Source of the DNA: Planctomycetaceae bacterium
GTDB taxonomy: Bacteria > Planctomycetota > Planctomycetia > Pirellulales > Pirellulaceae
Assembly (NCBI GenBank): GCA_020638975.1
Contig: JACKHN010000002.1
Location: 186,001-250,000 of the forward strand
Direction of reading: 5' to 3'
DNA length: 64,000 nucleotides
Of the stretch, positions 7,957 to 16,989 are shown one piece after another. The notes beneath the pieces were generated by a model. That model was not told where the DNA came from, ran no database searches, and saw only the letters and a list, made by a program, of their open reading frames with translations. The stretch's first letter is position 1. Each line of letters begins with the position of its first letter. A program made the translations under genes and the position numbers.

Positions 7957-9810
7957 ATGAACGACGTCGCCTCGATCTATCGTCAGCGAATTGAGCAATG
8001 TGTTGAACAGATGAACGCCCTGACACAGCTTGACCAGATTGTTGCGCGAGCGCGAATCGTCCTTTTCCTGGCGACGATCGGCCTTTTCTTCGTCGCCTGG
8101 GGCGGAAAGGGCGGAACGCCGTTCAATGCCGCTGGTGTCATCATGCTGATAGCATTCGTGGGGGCCGTTGGATATCACGATCATCTCGAACGAAGACTTC
8201 ATCGCCTGCAAACGAAACAGAAAATCAACCAACGCGGTTTGGCAAGGCTTCATCGAGATTGGTCGAAGCTGCCGGTGGTCGCGGTGGAACTGCCAAAGGA
8301 ACAAACGCCAACGGCTAACGATTTGGATCTGTTTGGCAGGGCGTCGTTGTACCAATTGCTGAACCGTGCCGACACCATCGCCGGGCAATCGCTGCTTGCT
8401 GACTGGCTGGTCACGCCCGCTTCGCCCGAGGAGATCATTCAGCGACAACAAGCAGTTCGCGATCTAGCCCCTTTGCTAGAACTGCGAGAGGAGTTCAACA
8501 TCCAAGGGAGCTTGCTCGCCGATTGCAAGAGCGGTCCTGCGGAGTTCGTTGCTTGGGCAGAGAGCGAGCCGTGGTTACGCCGCCAACCCGTGTTGTTGTG
8601 GGCTGCAAGGTTGCTGCCTGCGCTCGGTGTTTCCATGATCGTTGCAGCGATCGCTGGTTGGGTAACACCAGAAGTAGTCGGATTTACCGGGGTCGGCATC
8701 GTCGTTGTGAACGGGCTGATCAGTGTGCTCTTCACCGGAAGAGTCCACGATATTTTTAATGCTGTCTCGACTCGCAACGGGCAGATCAGTCGTTACGTCG
8801 CGATGTTCAAACTGATGTATCAAATTCCCGACTCGACTTCACGATTATCGGCGATCAAACAAGAGGTCGCGATGCAGGACCGTTCGGCGTTAAAGCACCT
8901 GCACGAACTTAGCTGGATCATTACCTTCGGGCGGATCAGTCACGACGCCGTTCTGTGGGCACTGTACTTTCTGCTGCAGCTGTTCGTACTGTGGGACTTC
9001 CACGTTTTGGCTCGGCTAGAAACGTGGCAGACGACCTACGGCAAGTTCACTCGCAAGTGGTTTGAAGCGTTGGGCGAGTTCGAGGCCATCGCCTCGTTGG
9101 CATCGCTGGCGCATGACAATCCCGACTGGTGCTTTCCCGAGGTCAGCGCGTCGTGCGATCGAGTCGTTGGAATCGAAGCTGGCCATCCGTTGCTCAAGGA
9201 CGAAGAACGCGTTGCCAACGATGTTGCGATTGGCCCGGCGGGGCACTTTATGCTCGTGACGGGATCTAACATGGCAGGCAAAAGCACACTATTACGTTCG
9301 ATTGGAATTAACGCGGTGCTGGCGGAAGCGGGTGGCCCGGTTTGCGCAAAGCGGTGGAGCATGCCGCCGCTGGCCGTCGCGACCAGTATGAGAATTAGCG
9401 ATTCGCTGCAGGATCACGTCTCCTTCTTCATGGCGGAACTCCGGCGGCTAAAGGCGATCGTGGACCAAGCTACCGAGGCGCAAGGTGGCGAGCGAAAGTT
9501 GCTCTTTCTTCTCGACGAGATTCTGCAAGGAACAAACTCCACGGAACGACATATCGCGGTCGTCGAAGTCCTATCGCATCTGCTCGACAGTCAAGCATTC
9601 GGTGCCGTCTCGACGCATGATCTGGAACTCGCCAATAGCCCGGAGATCTCGAAGTCATGCACCATCGTCCATCTCCGCGAGACCTTGCATGGAAGTGGGG
9701 AAGCCGAAACCATGACCTTTGATTACAAGCTCCGGCCCGGGATCGCTCCGACTACGAATGCATTGAAGCTATTAGAACTGGTAGGCCTTCGCGACCGAAG
9801 AAAGAGTTAG
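7957..9810 (+). CDS. MutS-family ATPase with membrane segments
   Basis: The 617-residue protein has a C-terminal MutS ATPase domain: Walker A GSNMAGKST at residues 436-444, Walker B LLFLLDEILQGTNSTER near 517-533, and the STHDLEL switch near 555. The mismatch-binding (MutS I) and connector domains of true MutS are absent. Instead there are hydrophobic stretches in the first 70 residues (IVLFLATIGLFFVAWGG; AAGVIMLIAFVGAVGY) and again near residues 205-260 (VSMIVAAIAGWV; VGIVVVNGLISVLF). This is the membrane-associated MutS-like family of unknown function, not mismatch repair MutS. ATG 7957 is chosen since upstream codons lie close to the repeat and read poorly. It converges with the RND gene, with only 14 bases between stops. 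Confidence 0.88.
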   Translation: MNDVASIYRQRIEQCVEQMNALTQLDQIVARARIVLFLATIGLFFVAWGGKGGTPFNAAGVIMLIAFVGAVGYHDHLERRLHRLQTKQKINQRGLARLHRDWSKLPVVAVELPKEQTPTANDLDLFGRASLYQLLNRADTIAGQSLLADWLVTPASPEEIIQRQQAVRDLAPLLELREEFNIQGSLLADCKSGPAEFVAWAESEPWLRRQPVLLWAARLLPALGVSMIVAAIAGWVTPEVVGFTGVGIVVVNGLISVLFTGRVHDIFNAVSTRNGQISRYVAMFKLMYQIPDSTSRLSAIKQEVAMQDRSALKHLHELSWIITFGRISHDAVLWALYFLLQLFVLWDFHVLARLETWQTTYGKFTRKWFEALGEFEAIASLASLAHDNPDWCFPEVSASCDRVVGIEAGHPLLKDEERVANDVAIGPAGHFMLVTGSNMAGKSTLLRSIGINAVLAEAGGPVCAKRWSMPPLAVATSMRISDSLQDHVSFFMAELRRLKAIVDQATEAQGGERKLLFLLDEILQGTNSTERHIAVVEVLSHLLDSQAFGAVSTHDLELANSPEISKSCTIVHLRETLHGSGEAETMTFDYKLRPGIAPTTNALKLLELVGLRDRRKS

Positions 9811-9824
9811 TCACGTAAGCGCAC

Positions 9825-12200
9825 TCAAATAGCTTCTTGTGGAGTACGCGTGATCCGAGCGGGGGCGGGTGAGACGATCGGTTCGAAGGCGATTCCGAAC
9901 GGGCTGAGTAAAATCGCGGGCAGCACGATCAGATCTGCGAGCAGGGCGGAAATCAGCATCGTAAACATCACCCAAGCAAAACGCGAAATCGGAACGAAAT
10001 CGCTCAACGCGAACACGAGCAGTCCTAGCCCGCAGATTAATGAAGTTTGTATCATGGCCGCACCGCACCGCTGGTAGCCGAGCGCGACGGCTTCGCGTCG
10101 AGATTTGCCTTCGCCTAATCCACGGCGAAACCATGTGATGAAATGCAGTGTGTCGTCGACGGCGATCCCTAAGGCGACGCTTGCCGTCATCATCGATCCG
10201 ATCTCAATCGTCATGCCGGCGAGTCCCATACATCCCAGAACGGCGACACAGGGAAGTATATTTGGAATCATCGACAGTCCGCCGGCGAGCACGCTGCGGA
10301 TAACAATCAAGGCCGTGGTTCCAATCGAGTTGGCGGACTTGAACTCGGAGTAGGCGAGCCCCAGCATCAGGATGACCATCATCCCTGCGATGAATCCGAA
10401 CGCGACCAAAAAACTGTTGATTAGATCGAGCAGCATTTGGTCCTGTGCCTTCTGAACGAGCGGCATACCGCCACAGTAGACAGCGGAGACCCCAGGGAAT
10501 CCCTGCTCGTCGGCGATCTCTAGAATCGGGTCAATCTCGGCTCGCAGGTCGCGCATTACCTTCGAGTAGTCTATCCGTTTGCCTGCATAGGCTCGACCAC
10601 TCACTCGCCACAGGACTTCATCCGGCGTATCGCGCAAGAACGAGAGATCAACATACGATTGGCGATTCTGCTCCAGATTGTTGTTGAAGACGGTCCGCCT
10701 AGCAATCTGCTGCGCACCGCGACCATACAATCGCTCCTTTTCCAACGGTCGACAGAAATTCCAAGCAGACACGACAGCTCCAATGCCGTCGATCGATTTG
10801 GTTGCCTGATGCACGCGGTCAATCAATTGCATTTGCAGCAACATGGAAGGAACGGTCTCTCCGTTCTCGTCCTTGGGCAAACGCAAGACGATCTCGAACG
10901 GGACTAGCGGACCAAGGCGTTCTTCAAGCCAATCGTAATCCTGGAGCAGCCTCGAATCGGCATGAAACATGTCGTGAATGCGTGCACTCGCCCGCAATCT
11001 CGTAACGCCGTCGAGCGCCAGACCAGCTAGCGCGATTGTCAGGATAATGATGACGAAACGCAGGCGATACACGGCGTCCAAAACACCCAGCCAAATCGGA
11101 TGTGCATCTAGCTCTTCTGGACGCCAGCGACGCGCCGCACGGCGCGGAGGAAAAGACTCGAGCTGAGTTGGCAATAGCACAAAGAGAACCACCGTGGCGA
11201 GCAACACCGACAGCGAAGCAAAGGTGCCAAACTTCCGGACTGGTGTCAGAAAGCTAACCAATAACGAGGCCAGACCGAGGGCCGTCGTCATCGACGCCAG
11301 ACTGCATGGTGAGATGGCGTCGCGTGCGGCGCGAACCGCCGCACCTGGGAAGCCGTGATGGCACACTTCGTCGCGATAATAATTCGCGATATGAACGCCA
11401 GCCGAGATCGCGAGTACGAAGACGACGATCGGCACCATCAACAGGACACTGTCCATCTGCGTGCCCGAGTAGTAGATAATGGCCAAGCTCAACTGATGAC
11501 AGAATATCGCATTCAAGAACACCATTGTGGCAAGCAGGAAGCTTCGAAACAGGGCATACATCAGCAGGAAACAGATCACGAACGAAGCGATTCCCAGTGG
11601 GATCAAGCCTCGGTTGCTGGCCTCGTCGATTTCGACCGCATCGAGCACACCTCCAGCGATGTGCAGCGACGAAGCGTCGAGATCGGGCACGCGTGAAGCA
11701 GCCGCCAGGATGTGCGCGCCGACGCGATGCCTGTCTTTCCACCCGTCTGGAGTTATCGTGGCAATAAGACCACTGGTTCTGTTGTCTGGGCCAAGCAACC
11801 AACCATGCAAACGTTGGCGAGCATCATCGGCGGATAGGTCAAGTGGCGGCTGACGCAGCTGACGGAGTGCGTCGTCGCCGGTGATCACCTGACGCCACAA
11901 AAGTATTTTGCGGCCATCGAGGGTTTGCACTGGCTTCCGAAGTTCTGCGGCGAACTGCTTCATGCGGGGATCACCTAGCGTGCACCCTTCCCAACTGAGC
12001 ATCATGATGTCGTCCGAGACAAAATGCTCAACGAACCATTCCAATCGCTTTGTTTCCTCAAACGAATCGGGCAACCAGTCCTCGACTCGATTCGAATTGC
12101 CTTGGACGGCCAGCTGCGCACCGTAAACAAGAAATGGCGTGACGAGCAGGAAGCAAGCGAAAATCGCCATCCGGTGTCGATAATAGAACGAAGGACGCAT
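9825..12200 (-). CDS. RND/MMPL-family membrane exporter
   Basis: The 791-residue protein has the duplicated RND layout: an N-terminal helix (residues 10-30), a large extracytoplasmic loop (about 31-205), a helix bundle (about 208-385), a second helix and loop, and a final bundle (about 620-780). SMMTASVALGIAVDDTLHFITWFRR matches the conserved proton-relay helix of MMPL/hopanoid-exporter-like RND proteins. It probably moves lipidic or hydrophobic substrates from the inner membrane by proton motive force; the substrate is unknown. Its ATG overlaps the polX stop by one base (TAATG), so it is translationally coupled to polX. Confidence 0.9.
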   Translation of the reverse strand: MRPSFYYRHRMAIFACFLLVTPFLVYGAQLAVQGNSNRVEDWLPDSFEETKRLEWFVEHFVSDDIMMLSWEGCTLGDPRMKQFAAELRKPVQTLDGRKILLWRQVITGDDALRQLRQPPLDLSADDARQRLHGWLLGPDNRTSGLIATITPDGWKDRHRVGAHILAAASRVPDLDASSLHIAGGVLDAVEIDEASNRGLIPLGIASFVICFLLMYALFRSFLLATMVFLNAIFCHQLSLAIIYYSGTQMDSVLLMVPIVVFVLAISAGVHIANYYRDEVCHHGFPGAAVRAARDAISPCSLASMTTALGLASLLVSFLTPVRKFGTFASLSVLLATVVLFVLLPTQLESFPPRRAARRWRPEELDAHPIWLGVLDAVYRLRFVIIILTIALAGLALDGVTRLRASARIHDMFHADSRLLQDYDWLEERLGPLVPFEIVLRLPKDENGETVPSMLLQMQLIDRVHQATKSIDGIGAVVSAWNFCRPLEKERLYGRGAQQIARRTVFNNNLEQNRQSYVDLSFLRDTPDEVLWRVSGRAYAGKRIDYSKVMRDLRAEIDPILEIADEQGFPGVSAVYCGGMPLVQKAQDQMLLDLINSFLVAFGFIAGMMVILMLGLAYSEFKSANSIGTTALIVIRSVLAGGLSMIPNILPCVAVLGCMGLAGMTIEIGSMMTASVALGIAVDDTLHFITWFRRGLGEGKSRREAVALGYQRCGAAMIQTSLICGLGLLVFALSDFVPISRFAWVMFTMLISALLADLIVLPAILLSPFGIAFEPIVSPAPARITRTPQEAI

Positions 12201-13945
12201 TATGTTTTGCTACGCCCCTTTCTGATCAATGATCGAAGCTGCGGCAGGGTGCGTGTGTTCGCGATGTCTTCCTTGGTCAGTCCGGCGCGACGAGCTTGCA
12301 GAATGCCGTATCGCATGCAATCGAGCCCGTCGATACTGTGTGCATCGGTGTTGATCACAATCGGAATTCCGTGGCTCTTCGCCGCAGCACAATGAACGTC
12401 GTGCAAGTCCAATCGCGCCGGATTCGCGTTAAGTTCGAGCAACTTCCCGTGTTCGGCGGCGGCAGCGAATACGGCATCGATGTCAACTTCATAGGCCTCG
12501 CGGCGATTGAGGATCCTTCCGGTGGGATGCGCGATCGCAGTAACCCAAGGGTTCTCGATCGCGTCTAAAATACGTTGCGTGATTTGCTCACGTGATTGTT
12601 GCTGTCCATAGTGGACGCTCGCCAATACCCAATCGGCTTCTGCGAGCACATCGTCAGGTAGGTCCATCCCGCCAGCTTCGAGAATATCGCACTCGATGCC
12701 CTTCAGAACAGTGAACTCTTTGCCGAGCCGTTTGTTGAAAGCATCGATCTCAGCCCATTGAGCCAATAGACGCGCGGCATTCAATCCTCGAGCCATCGAC
12801 ACGCGTTGTGAGTGGTCGGTGATTGCGATATAGCTAAGTCCACGTTCGCGAGCCGCTGCGACCATTTCCTCAAGGCTCGCCCGTCCGTCGGTCGCCGTGG
12901 TATGCATGTGCAAGTCGCCGCGAATATCCTTGATCGAGATCAATTCGGGCAACTCACCTTTCGCCGCCCATTCGAATTCACGGCGAGCCTCTCGCAACTC
13001 GGGCGGAAAGCACGGCAAGTCGAGCGTCGCATAAACCGCTTCTTCGGTCGCTCCCGCAACATAGACTTCTTTATCGCCATCGATTCGATACACACCGTAC
13101 TCGTTAATCTTCAATCCACGTTGCTTCGCTAATCCACGGATGGCGACGTTGTGATCTTTCGAGCCGGTGAAATACTGCAATGCCGCTCCAAAGGACTCGG
13201 CGGGCACAACGCGGAGATCGATTTGCAATCCTTTGTGGGTGCGGATCGACATTTTCGTGTCGCCACGACCGATCACTTCCGCCAAGTCGGAATACTCGCC
13301 AAGTCGCTGCATCACTTCGCTCACATCCTGCGAAACGACAAGTACATCCAGGTCGCCAACGGTTTCTTTTCCACGCCGATAGCTACCAGCGAACTCCAGT
13401 TGCTCGATGCTAGAGCAAGTCCCCAGCAGTTCCCTAATCTCGGTAGCGACGCTATCCGCTTCCGCCCAATAGATGCGTTCATTAGCGGCAGCAGCGATGC
13501 TGATACCGTGCAGGATTGTCTGCTCGGTCTTGGCGCCGAATCCCTTTAGTTGGCGCACTTGCTCGGCTTCGCAGGCAGCTTTCAGTTGCTCCAGGGTGGC
13601 GATGTTCAGTTCTTTGTAAAGCAGTGCCGCTTTCTTTGGGCCCAGCCCGGGCACACGCATGATGTCCAGCACGGTCGCTGGAACTTGTTCCAGCAACTCT
13701 TGATGCTGTTTCAATGCACCCGTTTCAACCAGCGTCTGAATCTTCTCTGCAAGATCTTTTCCGATGCCCTCGAGATCAGTCAATTTGCGACTATCGTCGG
13801 CGAGAACGGTGTGAATCGATTCCGGGAGATCACGAATGATACGTGCGCCGTTGCGATAGGCCCGTACGCGGAAAGGGTTCGAGCCTTGGAATTCCAAAAG
13901 GTCCGCAATCTCGTCAAAAATGTCGGCGATCCGCGAGTTGGTCAT
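12200..13945 (-). CDS. polX: DNA polymerase/3'-5' exonuclease PolX
   Basis: The 581-residue enzyme is a bacterial X-family polymerase fused to a PHP nuclease, acting in gap-filling DNA repair. In order: an N-terminal helix-hairpin-helix 8-kDa region (FRVRAYRNGARII near 25; PGLGPKKAALLYKEL near 110), the Pol beta core with GSYRRGKETVGDLDVLV near 190-206, whose GDLDVL contains metal-binding aspartates, and a C-terminal PHP domain beginning DLHMHTTATDG near 345 and continuing through HYGQQ, HPTGR and NTDAHS. The start at 13945 (MTNSRIADIFDEIADLLE) matches the family N-terminus; upstream in-frame codons look non-coding. It is first in a two-gene unit with the RND exporter. Confidence 0.95.
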   Translation of the reverse strand: MTNSRIADIFDEIADLLEFQGSNPFRVRAYRNGARIIRDLPESIHTVLADDSRKLTDLEGIGKDLAEKIQTLVETGALKQHQELLEQVPATVLDIMRVPGLGPKKAALLYKELNIATLEQLKAACEAEQVRQLKGFGAKTEQTILHGISIAAAANERIYWAEADSVATEIRELLGTCSSIEQLEFAGSYRRGKETVGDLDVLVVSQDVSEVMQRLGEYSDLAEVIGRGDTKMSIRTHKGLQIDLRVVPAESFGAALQYFTGSKDHNVAIRGLAKQRGLKINEYGVYRIDGDKEVYVAGATEEAVYATLDLPCFPPELREARREFEWAAKGELPELISIKDIRGDLHMHTTATDGRASLEEMVAAARERGLSYIAITDHSQRVSMARGLNAARLLAQWAEIDAFNKRLGKEFTVLKGIECDILEAGGMDLPDDVLAEADWVLASVHYGQQQSREQITQRILDAIENPWVTAIAHPTGRILNRREAYEVDIDAVFAAAAEHGKLLELNANPARLDLHDVHCAAAKSHGIPIVINTDAHSIDGLDCMRYGILQARRAGLTKEDIANTRTLPQLRSLIRKGRSKT

Positions 13946-14354
13946 TCTGAACGTGGAACCTCGGTAAAGACAGTCCTTTGTGCTGAACTCCACGCGGCGA
14001 CCGCCGAGATGGACGCAAGCAAACGCGATGGCTTTCATTGTTGGCGTTATCGCCCTTGATGACAAGCGAGGATTGCGGCACGAGCGACTCGGCGCAACAC
14101 GCAACTTCGCGCGCGAAATCGCATAGACTCGCGGAGGGCGCGATCGCTAGAAAATGTCACCCAATCGTCAAACTCGCCGCAAGCAATCTTGGCAAACGCC
14201 GAACCAGTCAGGTGTGGTCGTTCGCACATTCCCACTTATCGACGCACCAACTGAGACGATTGGCGGCTGGCGATTTTTGGCACTACGGAGCGACGTTCGT
14301 CCTACCAGACAAACGCGAGAACGCACCACGACCAAAGTACTGCGGATCGGCTTG
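13946..14354. other. Intergenic stretch upstream of polX
   Basis: About 410 bases lie between polX and the lipoprotein gene. Short open frames overlap on both strands, but none has a ribosome site or a recognisable motif. It must carry the polX promoter and the lipoprotein gene's 3' end; no clear hairpin terminator was seen. Confidence 0.5.
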
Positions 14355-15437
14355 CTATCGATACGGACGCCAAGTCGGCGAAGGTGGTGTAGTGGCGGTT
14401 TGCGGCTCGGACGTCTCGTGCGAGACGGGAGCGATCAGGCCTGCGGTTGGTTCGCTACGTGGAGGCGTCGAATCGACACTGGCTCCGTCGTTCGCCGAGG
14501 GTTGCCGAGCGATGTTGATCGGACTTCGTTGATTCTCCGTTTCCACACCACTTGATGAGCGAGGCGTCCAGCGTTGCGATAACTGGCCGGGAAGTGTGAC
14601 GAAGATGTCACGTGTTGCTTCGATCTTTCTTCCGTCAGCGGTGGTGTAACGCACGGCCACCATTAGCTTGTTGCTTTCCGGCGGTTGGTCGCTCCAGGGA
14701 AGTCTCAAGTAGATGCCTCGTTGCGAAGGATTGTTATGCAGCGATCGGTCGACCTGCTGAGCGGTCAAGTCCCACTTCGCGATTCTCGCCTCGCTTCCCG
14801 CATCGCGTTTCGCATAGTCGAGAACGACGACTGTCAACGGACCAGCGAGCGGAACAAACGCGTCGCTGCGGTTGCGCGGCTCGACGACGACCATGATGCC
14901 ATCGTCGCCCGGCTTGTGATCGAAATCGCTTCCGCCGGTGTGCAAGGGATCGATGTGCAGGTGTGTGATCCGAGGATCATCGGGTTCGAGCAGCGTAGGC
15001 CCGATGCCAACCGGCTCGGTGCTCTCGTTGCGAGGTCTCGAGCGACCCGATGAGTTGGGTGCCGGCAACTCAATCCTGGGACTGTCGGGCACACCAGGCG
15101 TCACGCTGGGTGGGCTGAGATCGAGAAAATCATCATCTGACTCGGGAAGGTCAATTCGTGGCGACTGGGAGGATTGGTTAGTGCGGCGGGGTTGCGGGTC
15201 GTCGCCAGAGATCTCCTTCAACTTCTTTTTGGCTTCTTCAAGTTCGGCGACCTTCCGCTCGTAGTTGTACTCGAGTTCATACAACTGATCTTCGAGCGCA
15301 CGACGCTCGGCGTTTAACACCTCAATGTGAGCGTTAAAGTGCGGATCATTGCGACAGCCGGTCAGCAGTGCGCAAAAGGCACCGGCGATCGCCAAATGAC
15401 ACAGTCGATTTGTGGCCTGAATGGGCAAGCTGTTCAT
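14355..15437 (-). CDS. Predicted lipoprotein with coiled coil, function unknown
   Basis: The 360-residue protein begins with a signal sequence ending in the lipobox LLTGC (Cys28), so membrane anchoring by lipidation is expected. A charged coiled-coil segment follows (about residues 35-75: ERRALEDQLYELEYNYERKVAELEEAKKKLKEI). Residues 78-150 form a Ser/Pro/Asp-rich low-complexity linker. A folded domain with beta-strand character lies at about 165-290 (HLHIDPLHTGG; GPLTVVVLDYA; KLMVAVRYTTADGRKIEATRDIFVTLP), and the tail is disordered. I do not recognise the folded domain. It is encoded downstream of the clpP pair on the same strand with a 165-base gap. Confidence 0.8.
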   Translation of the reverse strand: MNSLPIQATNRLCHLAIAGAFCALLTGCRNDPHFNAHIEVLNAERRALEDQLYELEYNYERKVAELEEAKKKLKEISGDDPQPRRTNQSSQSPRIDLPESDDDFLDLSPPSVTPGVPDSPRIELPAPNSSGRSRPRNESTEPVGIGPTLLEPDDPRITHLHIDPLHTGGSDFDHKPGDDGIMVVVEPRNRSDAFVPLAGPLTVVVLDYAKRDAGSEARIAKWDLTAQQVDRSLHNNPSQRGIYLRLPWSDQPPESNKLMVAVRYTTADGRKIEATRDIFVTLPGQLSQRWTPRSSSGVETENQRSPINIARQPSANDGASVDSTPPRSEPTAGLIAPVSHETSEPQTATTPPSPTWRPYR

Positions 15438-15602
15438 CTTCCCTGACGAACCGCGACGTGATGGGACTTGCTGCGTTGCTCCAACGTCGAGACAGAGCTT
15501 TGCCGCAGCAACAGATATGTGCGGAGCAGGGAATACTCGGTACAGCGAATCGCGTCAACATCAGCCTGACAAAGACGTCGACCACAGACTACCAATTCAC
15601 CG

Positions 15603-16196
15603 TTATTTTACCGCTTCCATGTGCTCGATGACCTTGTCGATCAATCGATACTCGACGGCCTGCTCGGCCGACATGAAGCAGTCGCGATCGGTATCCTGCT
15701 CGATCTTCTCGAGGCTCTGCCCCGTGTGCTTCAACAGGATCTCGTTCATCTTCTGCTTGATCCGCTTAAATTCGCGGGCATGGATGTCGATCTCGATCGC
15801 GGTACCTTGCATACCAGCAAGCGGCTGGTGGATCATGATCCGAGCGTTCGGCAGGGCGAAGCGCTTGCCAGCAGCGCCAGCAGTCAGCAGCACGGCTCCC
15901 ATCGAAGCGGCCTGCCCAATACAGTAGGTCGCCACGTCACAAGTGACGAATTGCATTGTGTCGTAGATCGCGAGTCCCGCGCTGACACTACCGCCAGGGG
16001 AATTCACGTACAAGTGAATGTCCGCCTTAGGGTCATCCGATTGGAGGAATAGCATCTGAGCGACAATCGCATTGGCGACTTCGTCGTTCACACCCGTCCC
16101 TAAGAAGATAATGCGATCCTTGAGCAGGCGGCTGTAGATGTCATAAACTCGCTCTTCGCGACCGCTCTTTTCGACGACATAGGGGATCGGTGCCAT
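15603..16196 (-). CDS. clpP: ATP-dependent Clp protease proteolytic subunit (first of two)
   Basis: The 197-residue ClpP forms the barrel peptidase that degrades proteins fed by Clp ATPases. The catalytic triad is complete: Ser98 (GQAASMGA), His123 (IMIHQPL) and Asp172 (EQDTDRD). VNSPGGSVSAGLAIYDTMQ is the oxyanion and head-domain signature. Length is normal. The start at 16196 has GGAG about ten bases upstream. It lies 63 bases downstream of the second clpP on the same strand, so the pair is probably co-transcribed. Its C-terminus lacks the acidic tail seen in its partner. No clpX is seen in the window. Confidence 0.97.
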   Translation of the reverse strand: MAPIPYVVEKSGREERVYDIYSRLLKDRIIFLGTGVNDEVANAIVAQMLFLQSDDPKADIHLYVNSPGGSVSAGLAIYDTMQFVTCDVATYCIGQAASMGAVLLTAGAAGKRFALPNARIMIHQPLAGMQGTAIEIDIHAREFKRIKQKMNEILLKHTGQSLEKIEQDTDRDCFMSAEQAVEYRLIDKVIEHMEAVK

Positions 16197-16259
16197 CTGT
16201 ACGAAACTCCGTTTTTCTTATCTGTTGGCCGAGGCGGCTAGAGACCAAGCAGCCGCTGT

Positions 16260-16883
16260 TTAGGCGTCTTCGTCTTCGACTTCAACGGGCGGCTTGGCAA
16301 GGATGTCGTCCACGAGTCCGTATTCTTTGGCTTCTTCCGCACTGAGGAAGAAGTCGCGGTCGGTGTCCTTCTCAATTCGTGATATTGGTTGGCCGCTGTG
16401 ACTGGCCAGGATCTCATTCAAGACATGACGATTTCGCAAGATCTCGTTAGCTTGAATCTCGATGTCGCTGATCTGACCCTGCACACCGCCCCACGGCTGA
16501 TGCATCATCACTCGGGCGTGCGGCAAGGCGAAACGTTTCCCTTTCGCTCCGCCGGCTAATAGCACGGCACCGCCACTGGCTGCTTGACCAACGCAGTAGG
16601 TCGCAACGGGACAACTCAGAATCTGCATGGTGTCGTAGATCGCCAGAGTTGCGACGACATCCCCACCGGGCGAGTTGAGATAGAAGTGAATGTCCTTCTT
16701 GCGATTCTCGCTCTGCAGGTACAGCAGTTTCATCACCAGCTCGTTCGCGTTGCCAGTGTGAATTTCGCCCTGCAAGAAGACAATTCGATTCTCCAGAAGC
16801 AGGTCGCCCAAGGTGAGCTGACGTTGGCGCTGGACGCTTTGATACGATTGCGAGTCGTAAATCGGCGACGTAAAACGGCTCAT
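16260..16883 (-). CDS. clpP: ATP-dependent Clp protease proteolytic subunit (second of two)
   Basis: The 207-residue paralogue also has a complete triad: Ser103 (GQAASGGA), His128 (VMMHQPW) and Asp177 (EKDTDRD). It differs from the neighbouring copy in the serine loop (SGG rather than SMG), has a longer N-terminus (MSRFTSPIYDSQSYQSVQRQRQ is typical of the second actinobacterial or planctomycete ClpP) and an acidic tail EVEDEDA. Such pairs may form mixed two-ring barrels, as known from mycobacterial ClpP1P2; that is inference here. GGAAGG precedes the start. It lies about 105 bases downstream of tig. Confidence 0.96.
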   Translation of the reverse strand: MSRFTSPIYDSQSYQSVQRQRQLTLGDLLLENRIVFLQGEIHTGNANELVMKLLYLQSENRKKDIHFYLNSPGGDVVATLAIYDTMQILSCPVATYCVGQAASGGAVLLAGGAKGKRFALPHARVMMHQPWGGVQGQISDIEIQANEILRNRHVLNEILASHSGQPISRIEKDTDRDFFLSAEEAKEYGLVDDILAKPPVEVEDEDA

Positions 16884-16989
16884 TTATTACCAGCCCTTCC
16901 TTAACTTGGCAGATGAATCAGCCTGAGTGCGACAGGCATGTCGGATGTCGACCTAACGGGCACGTCATCGACAACGCTGGAGAAGTCCG

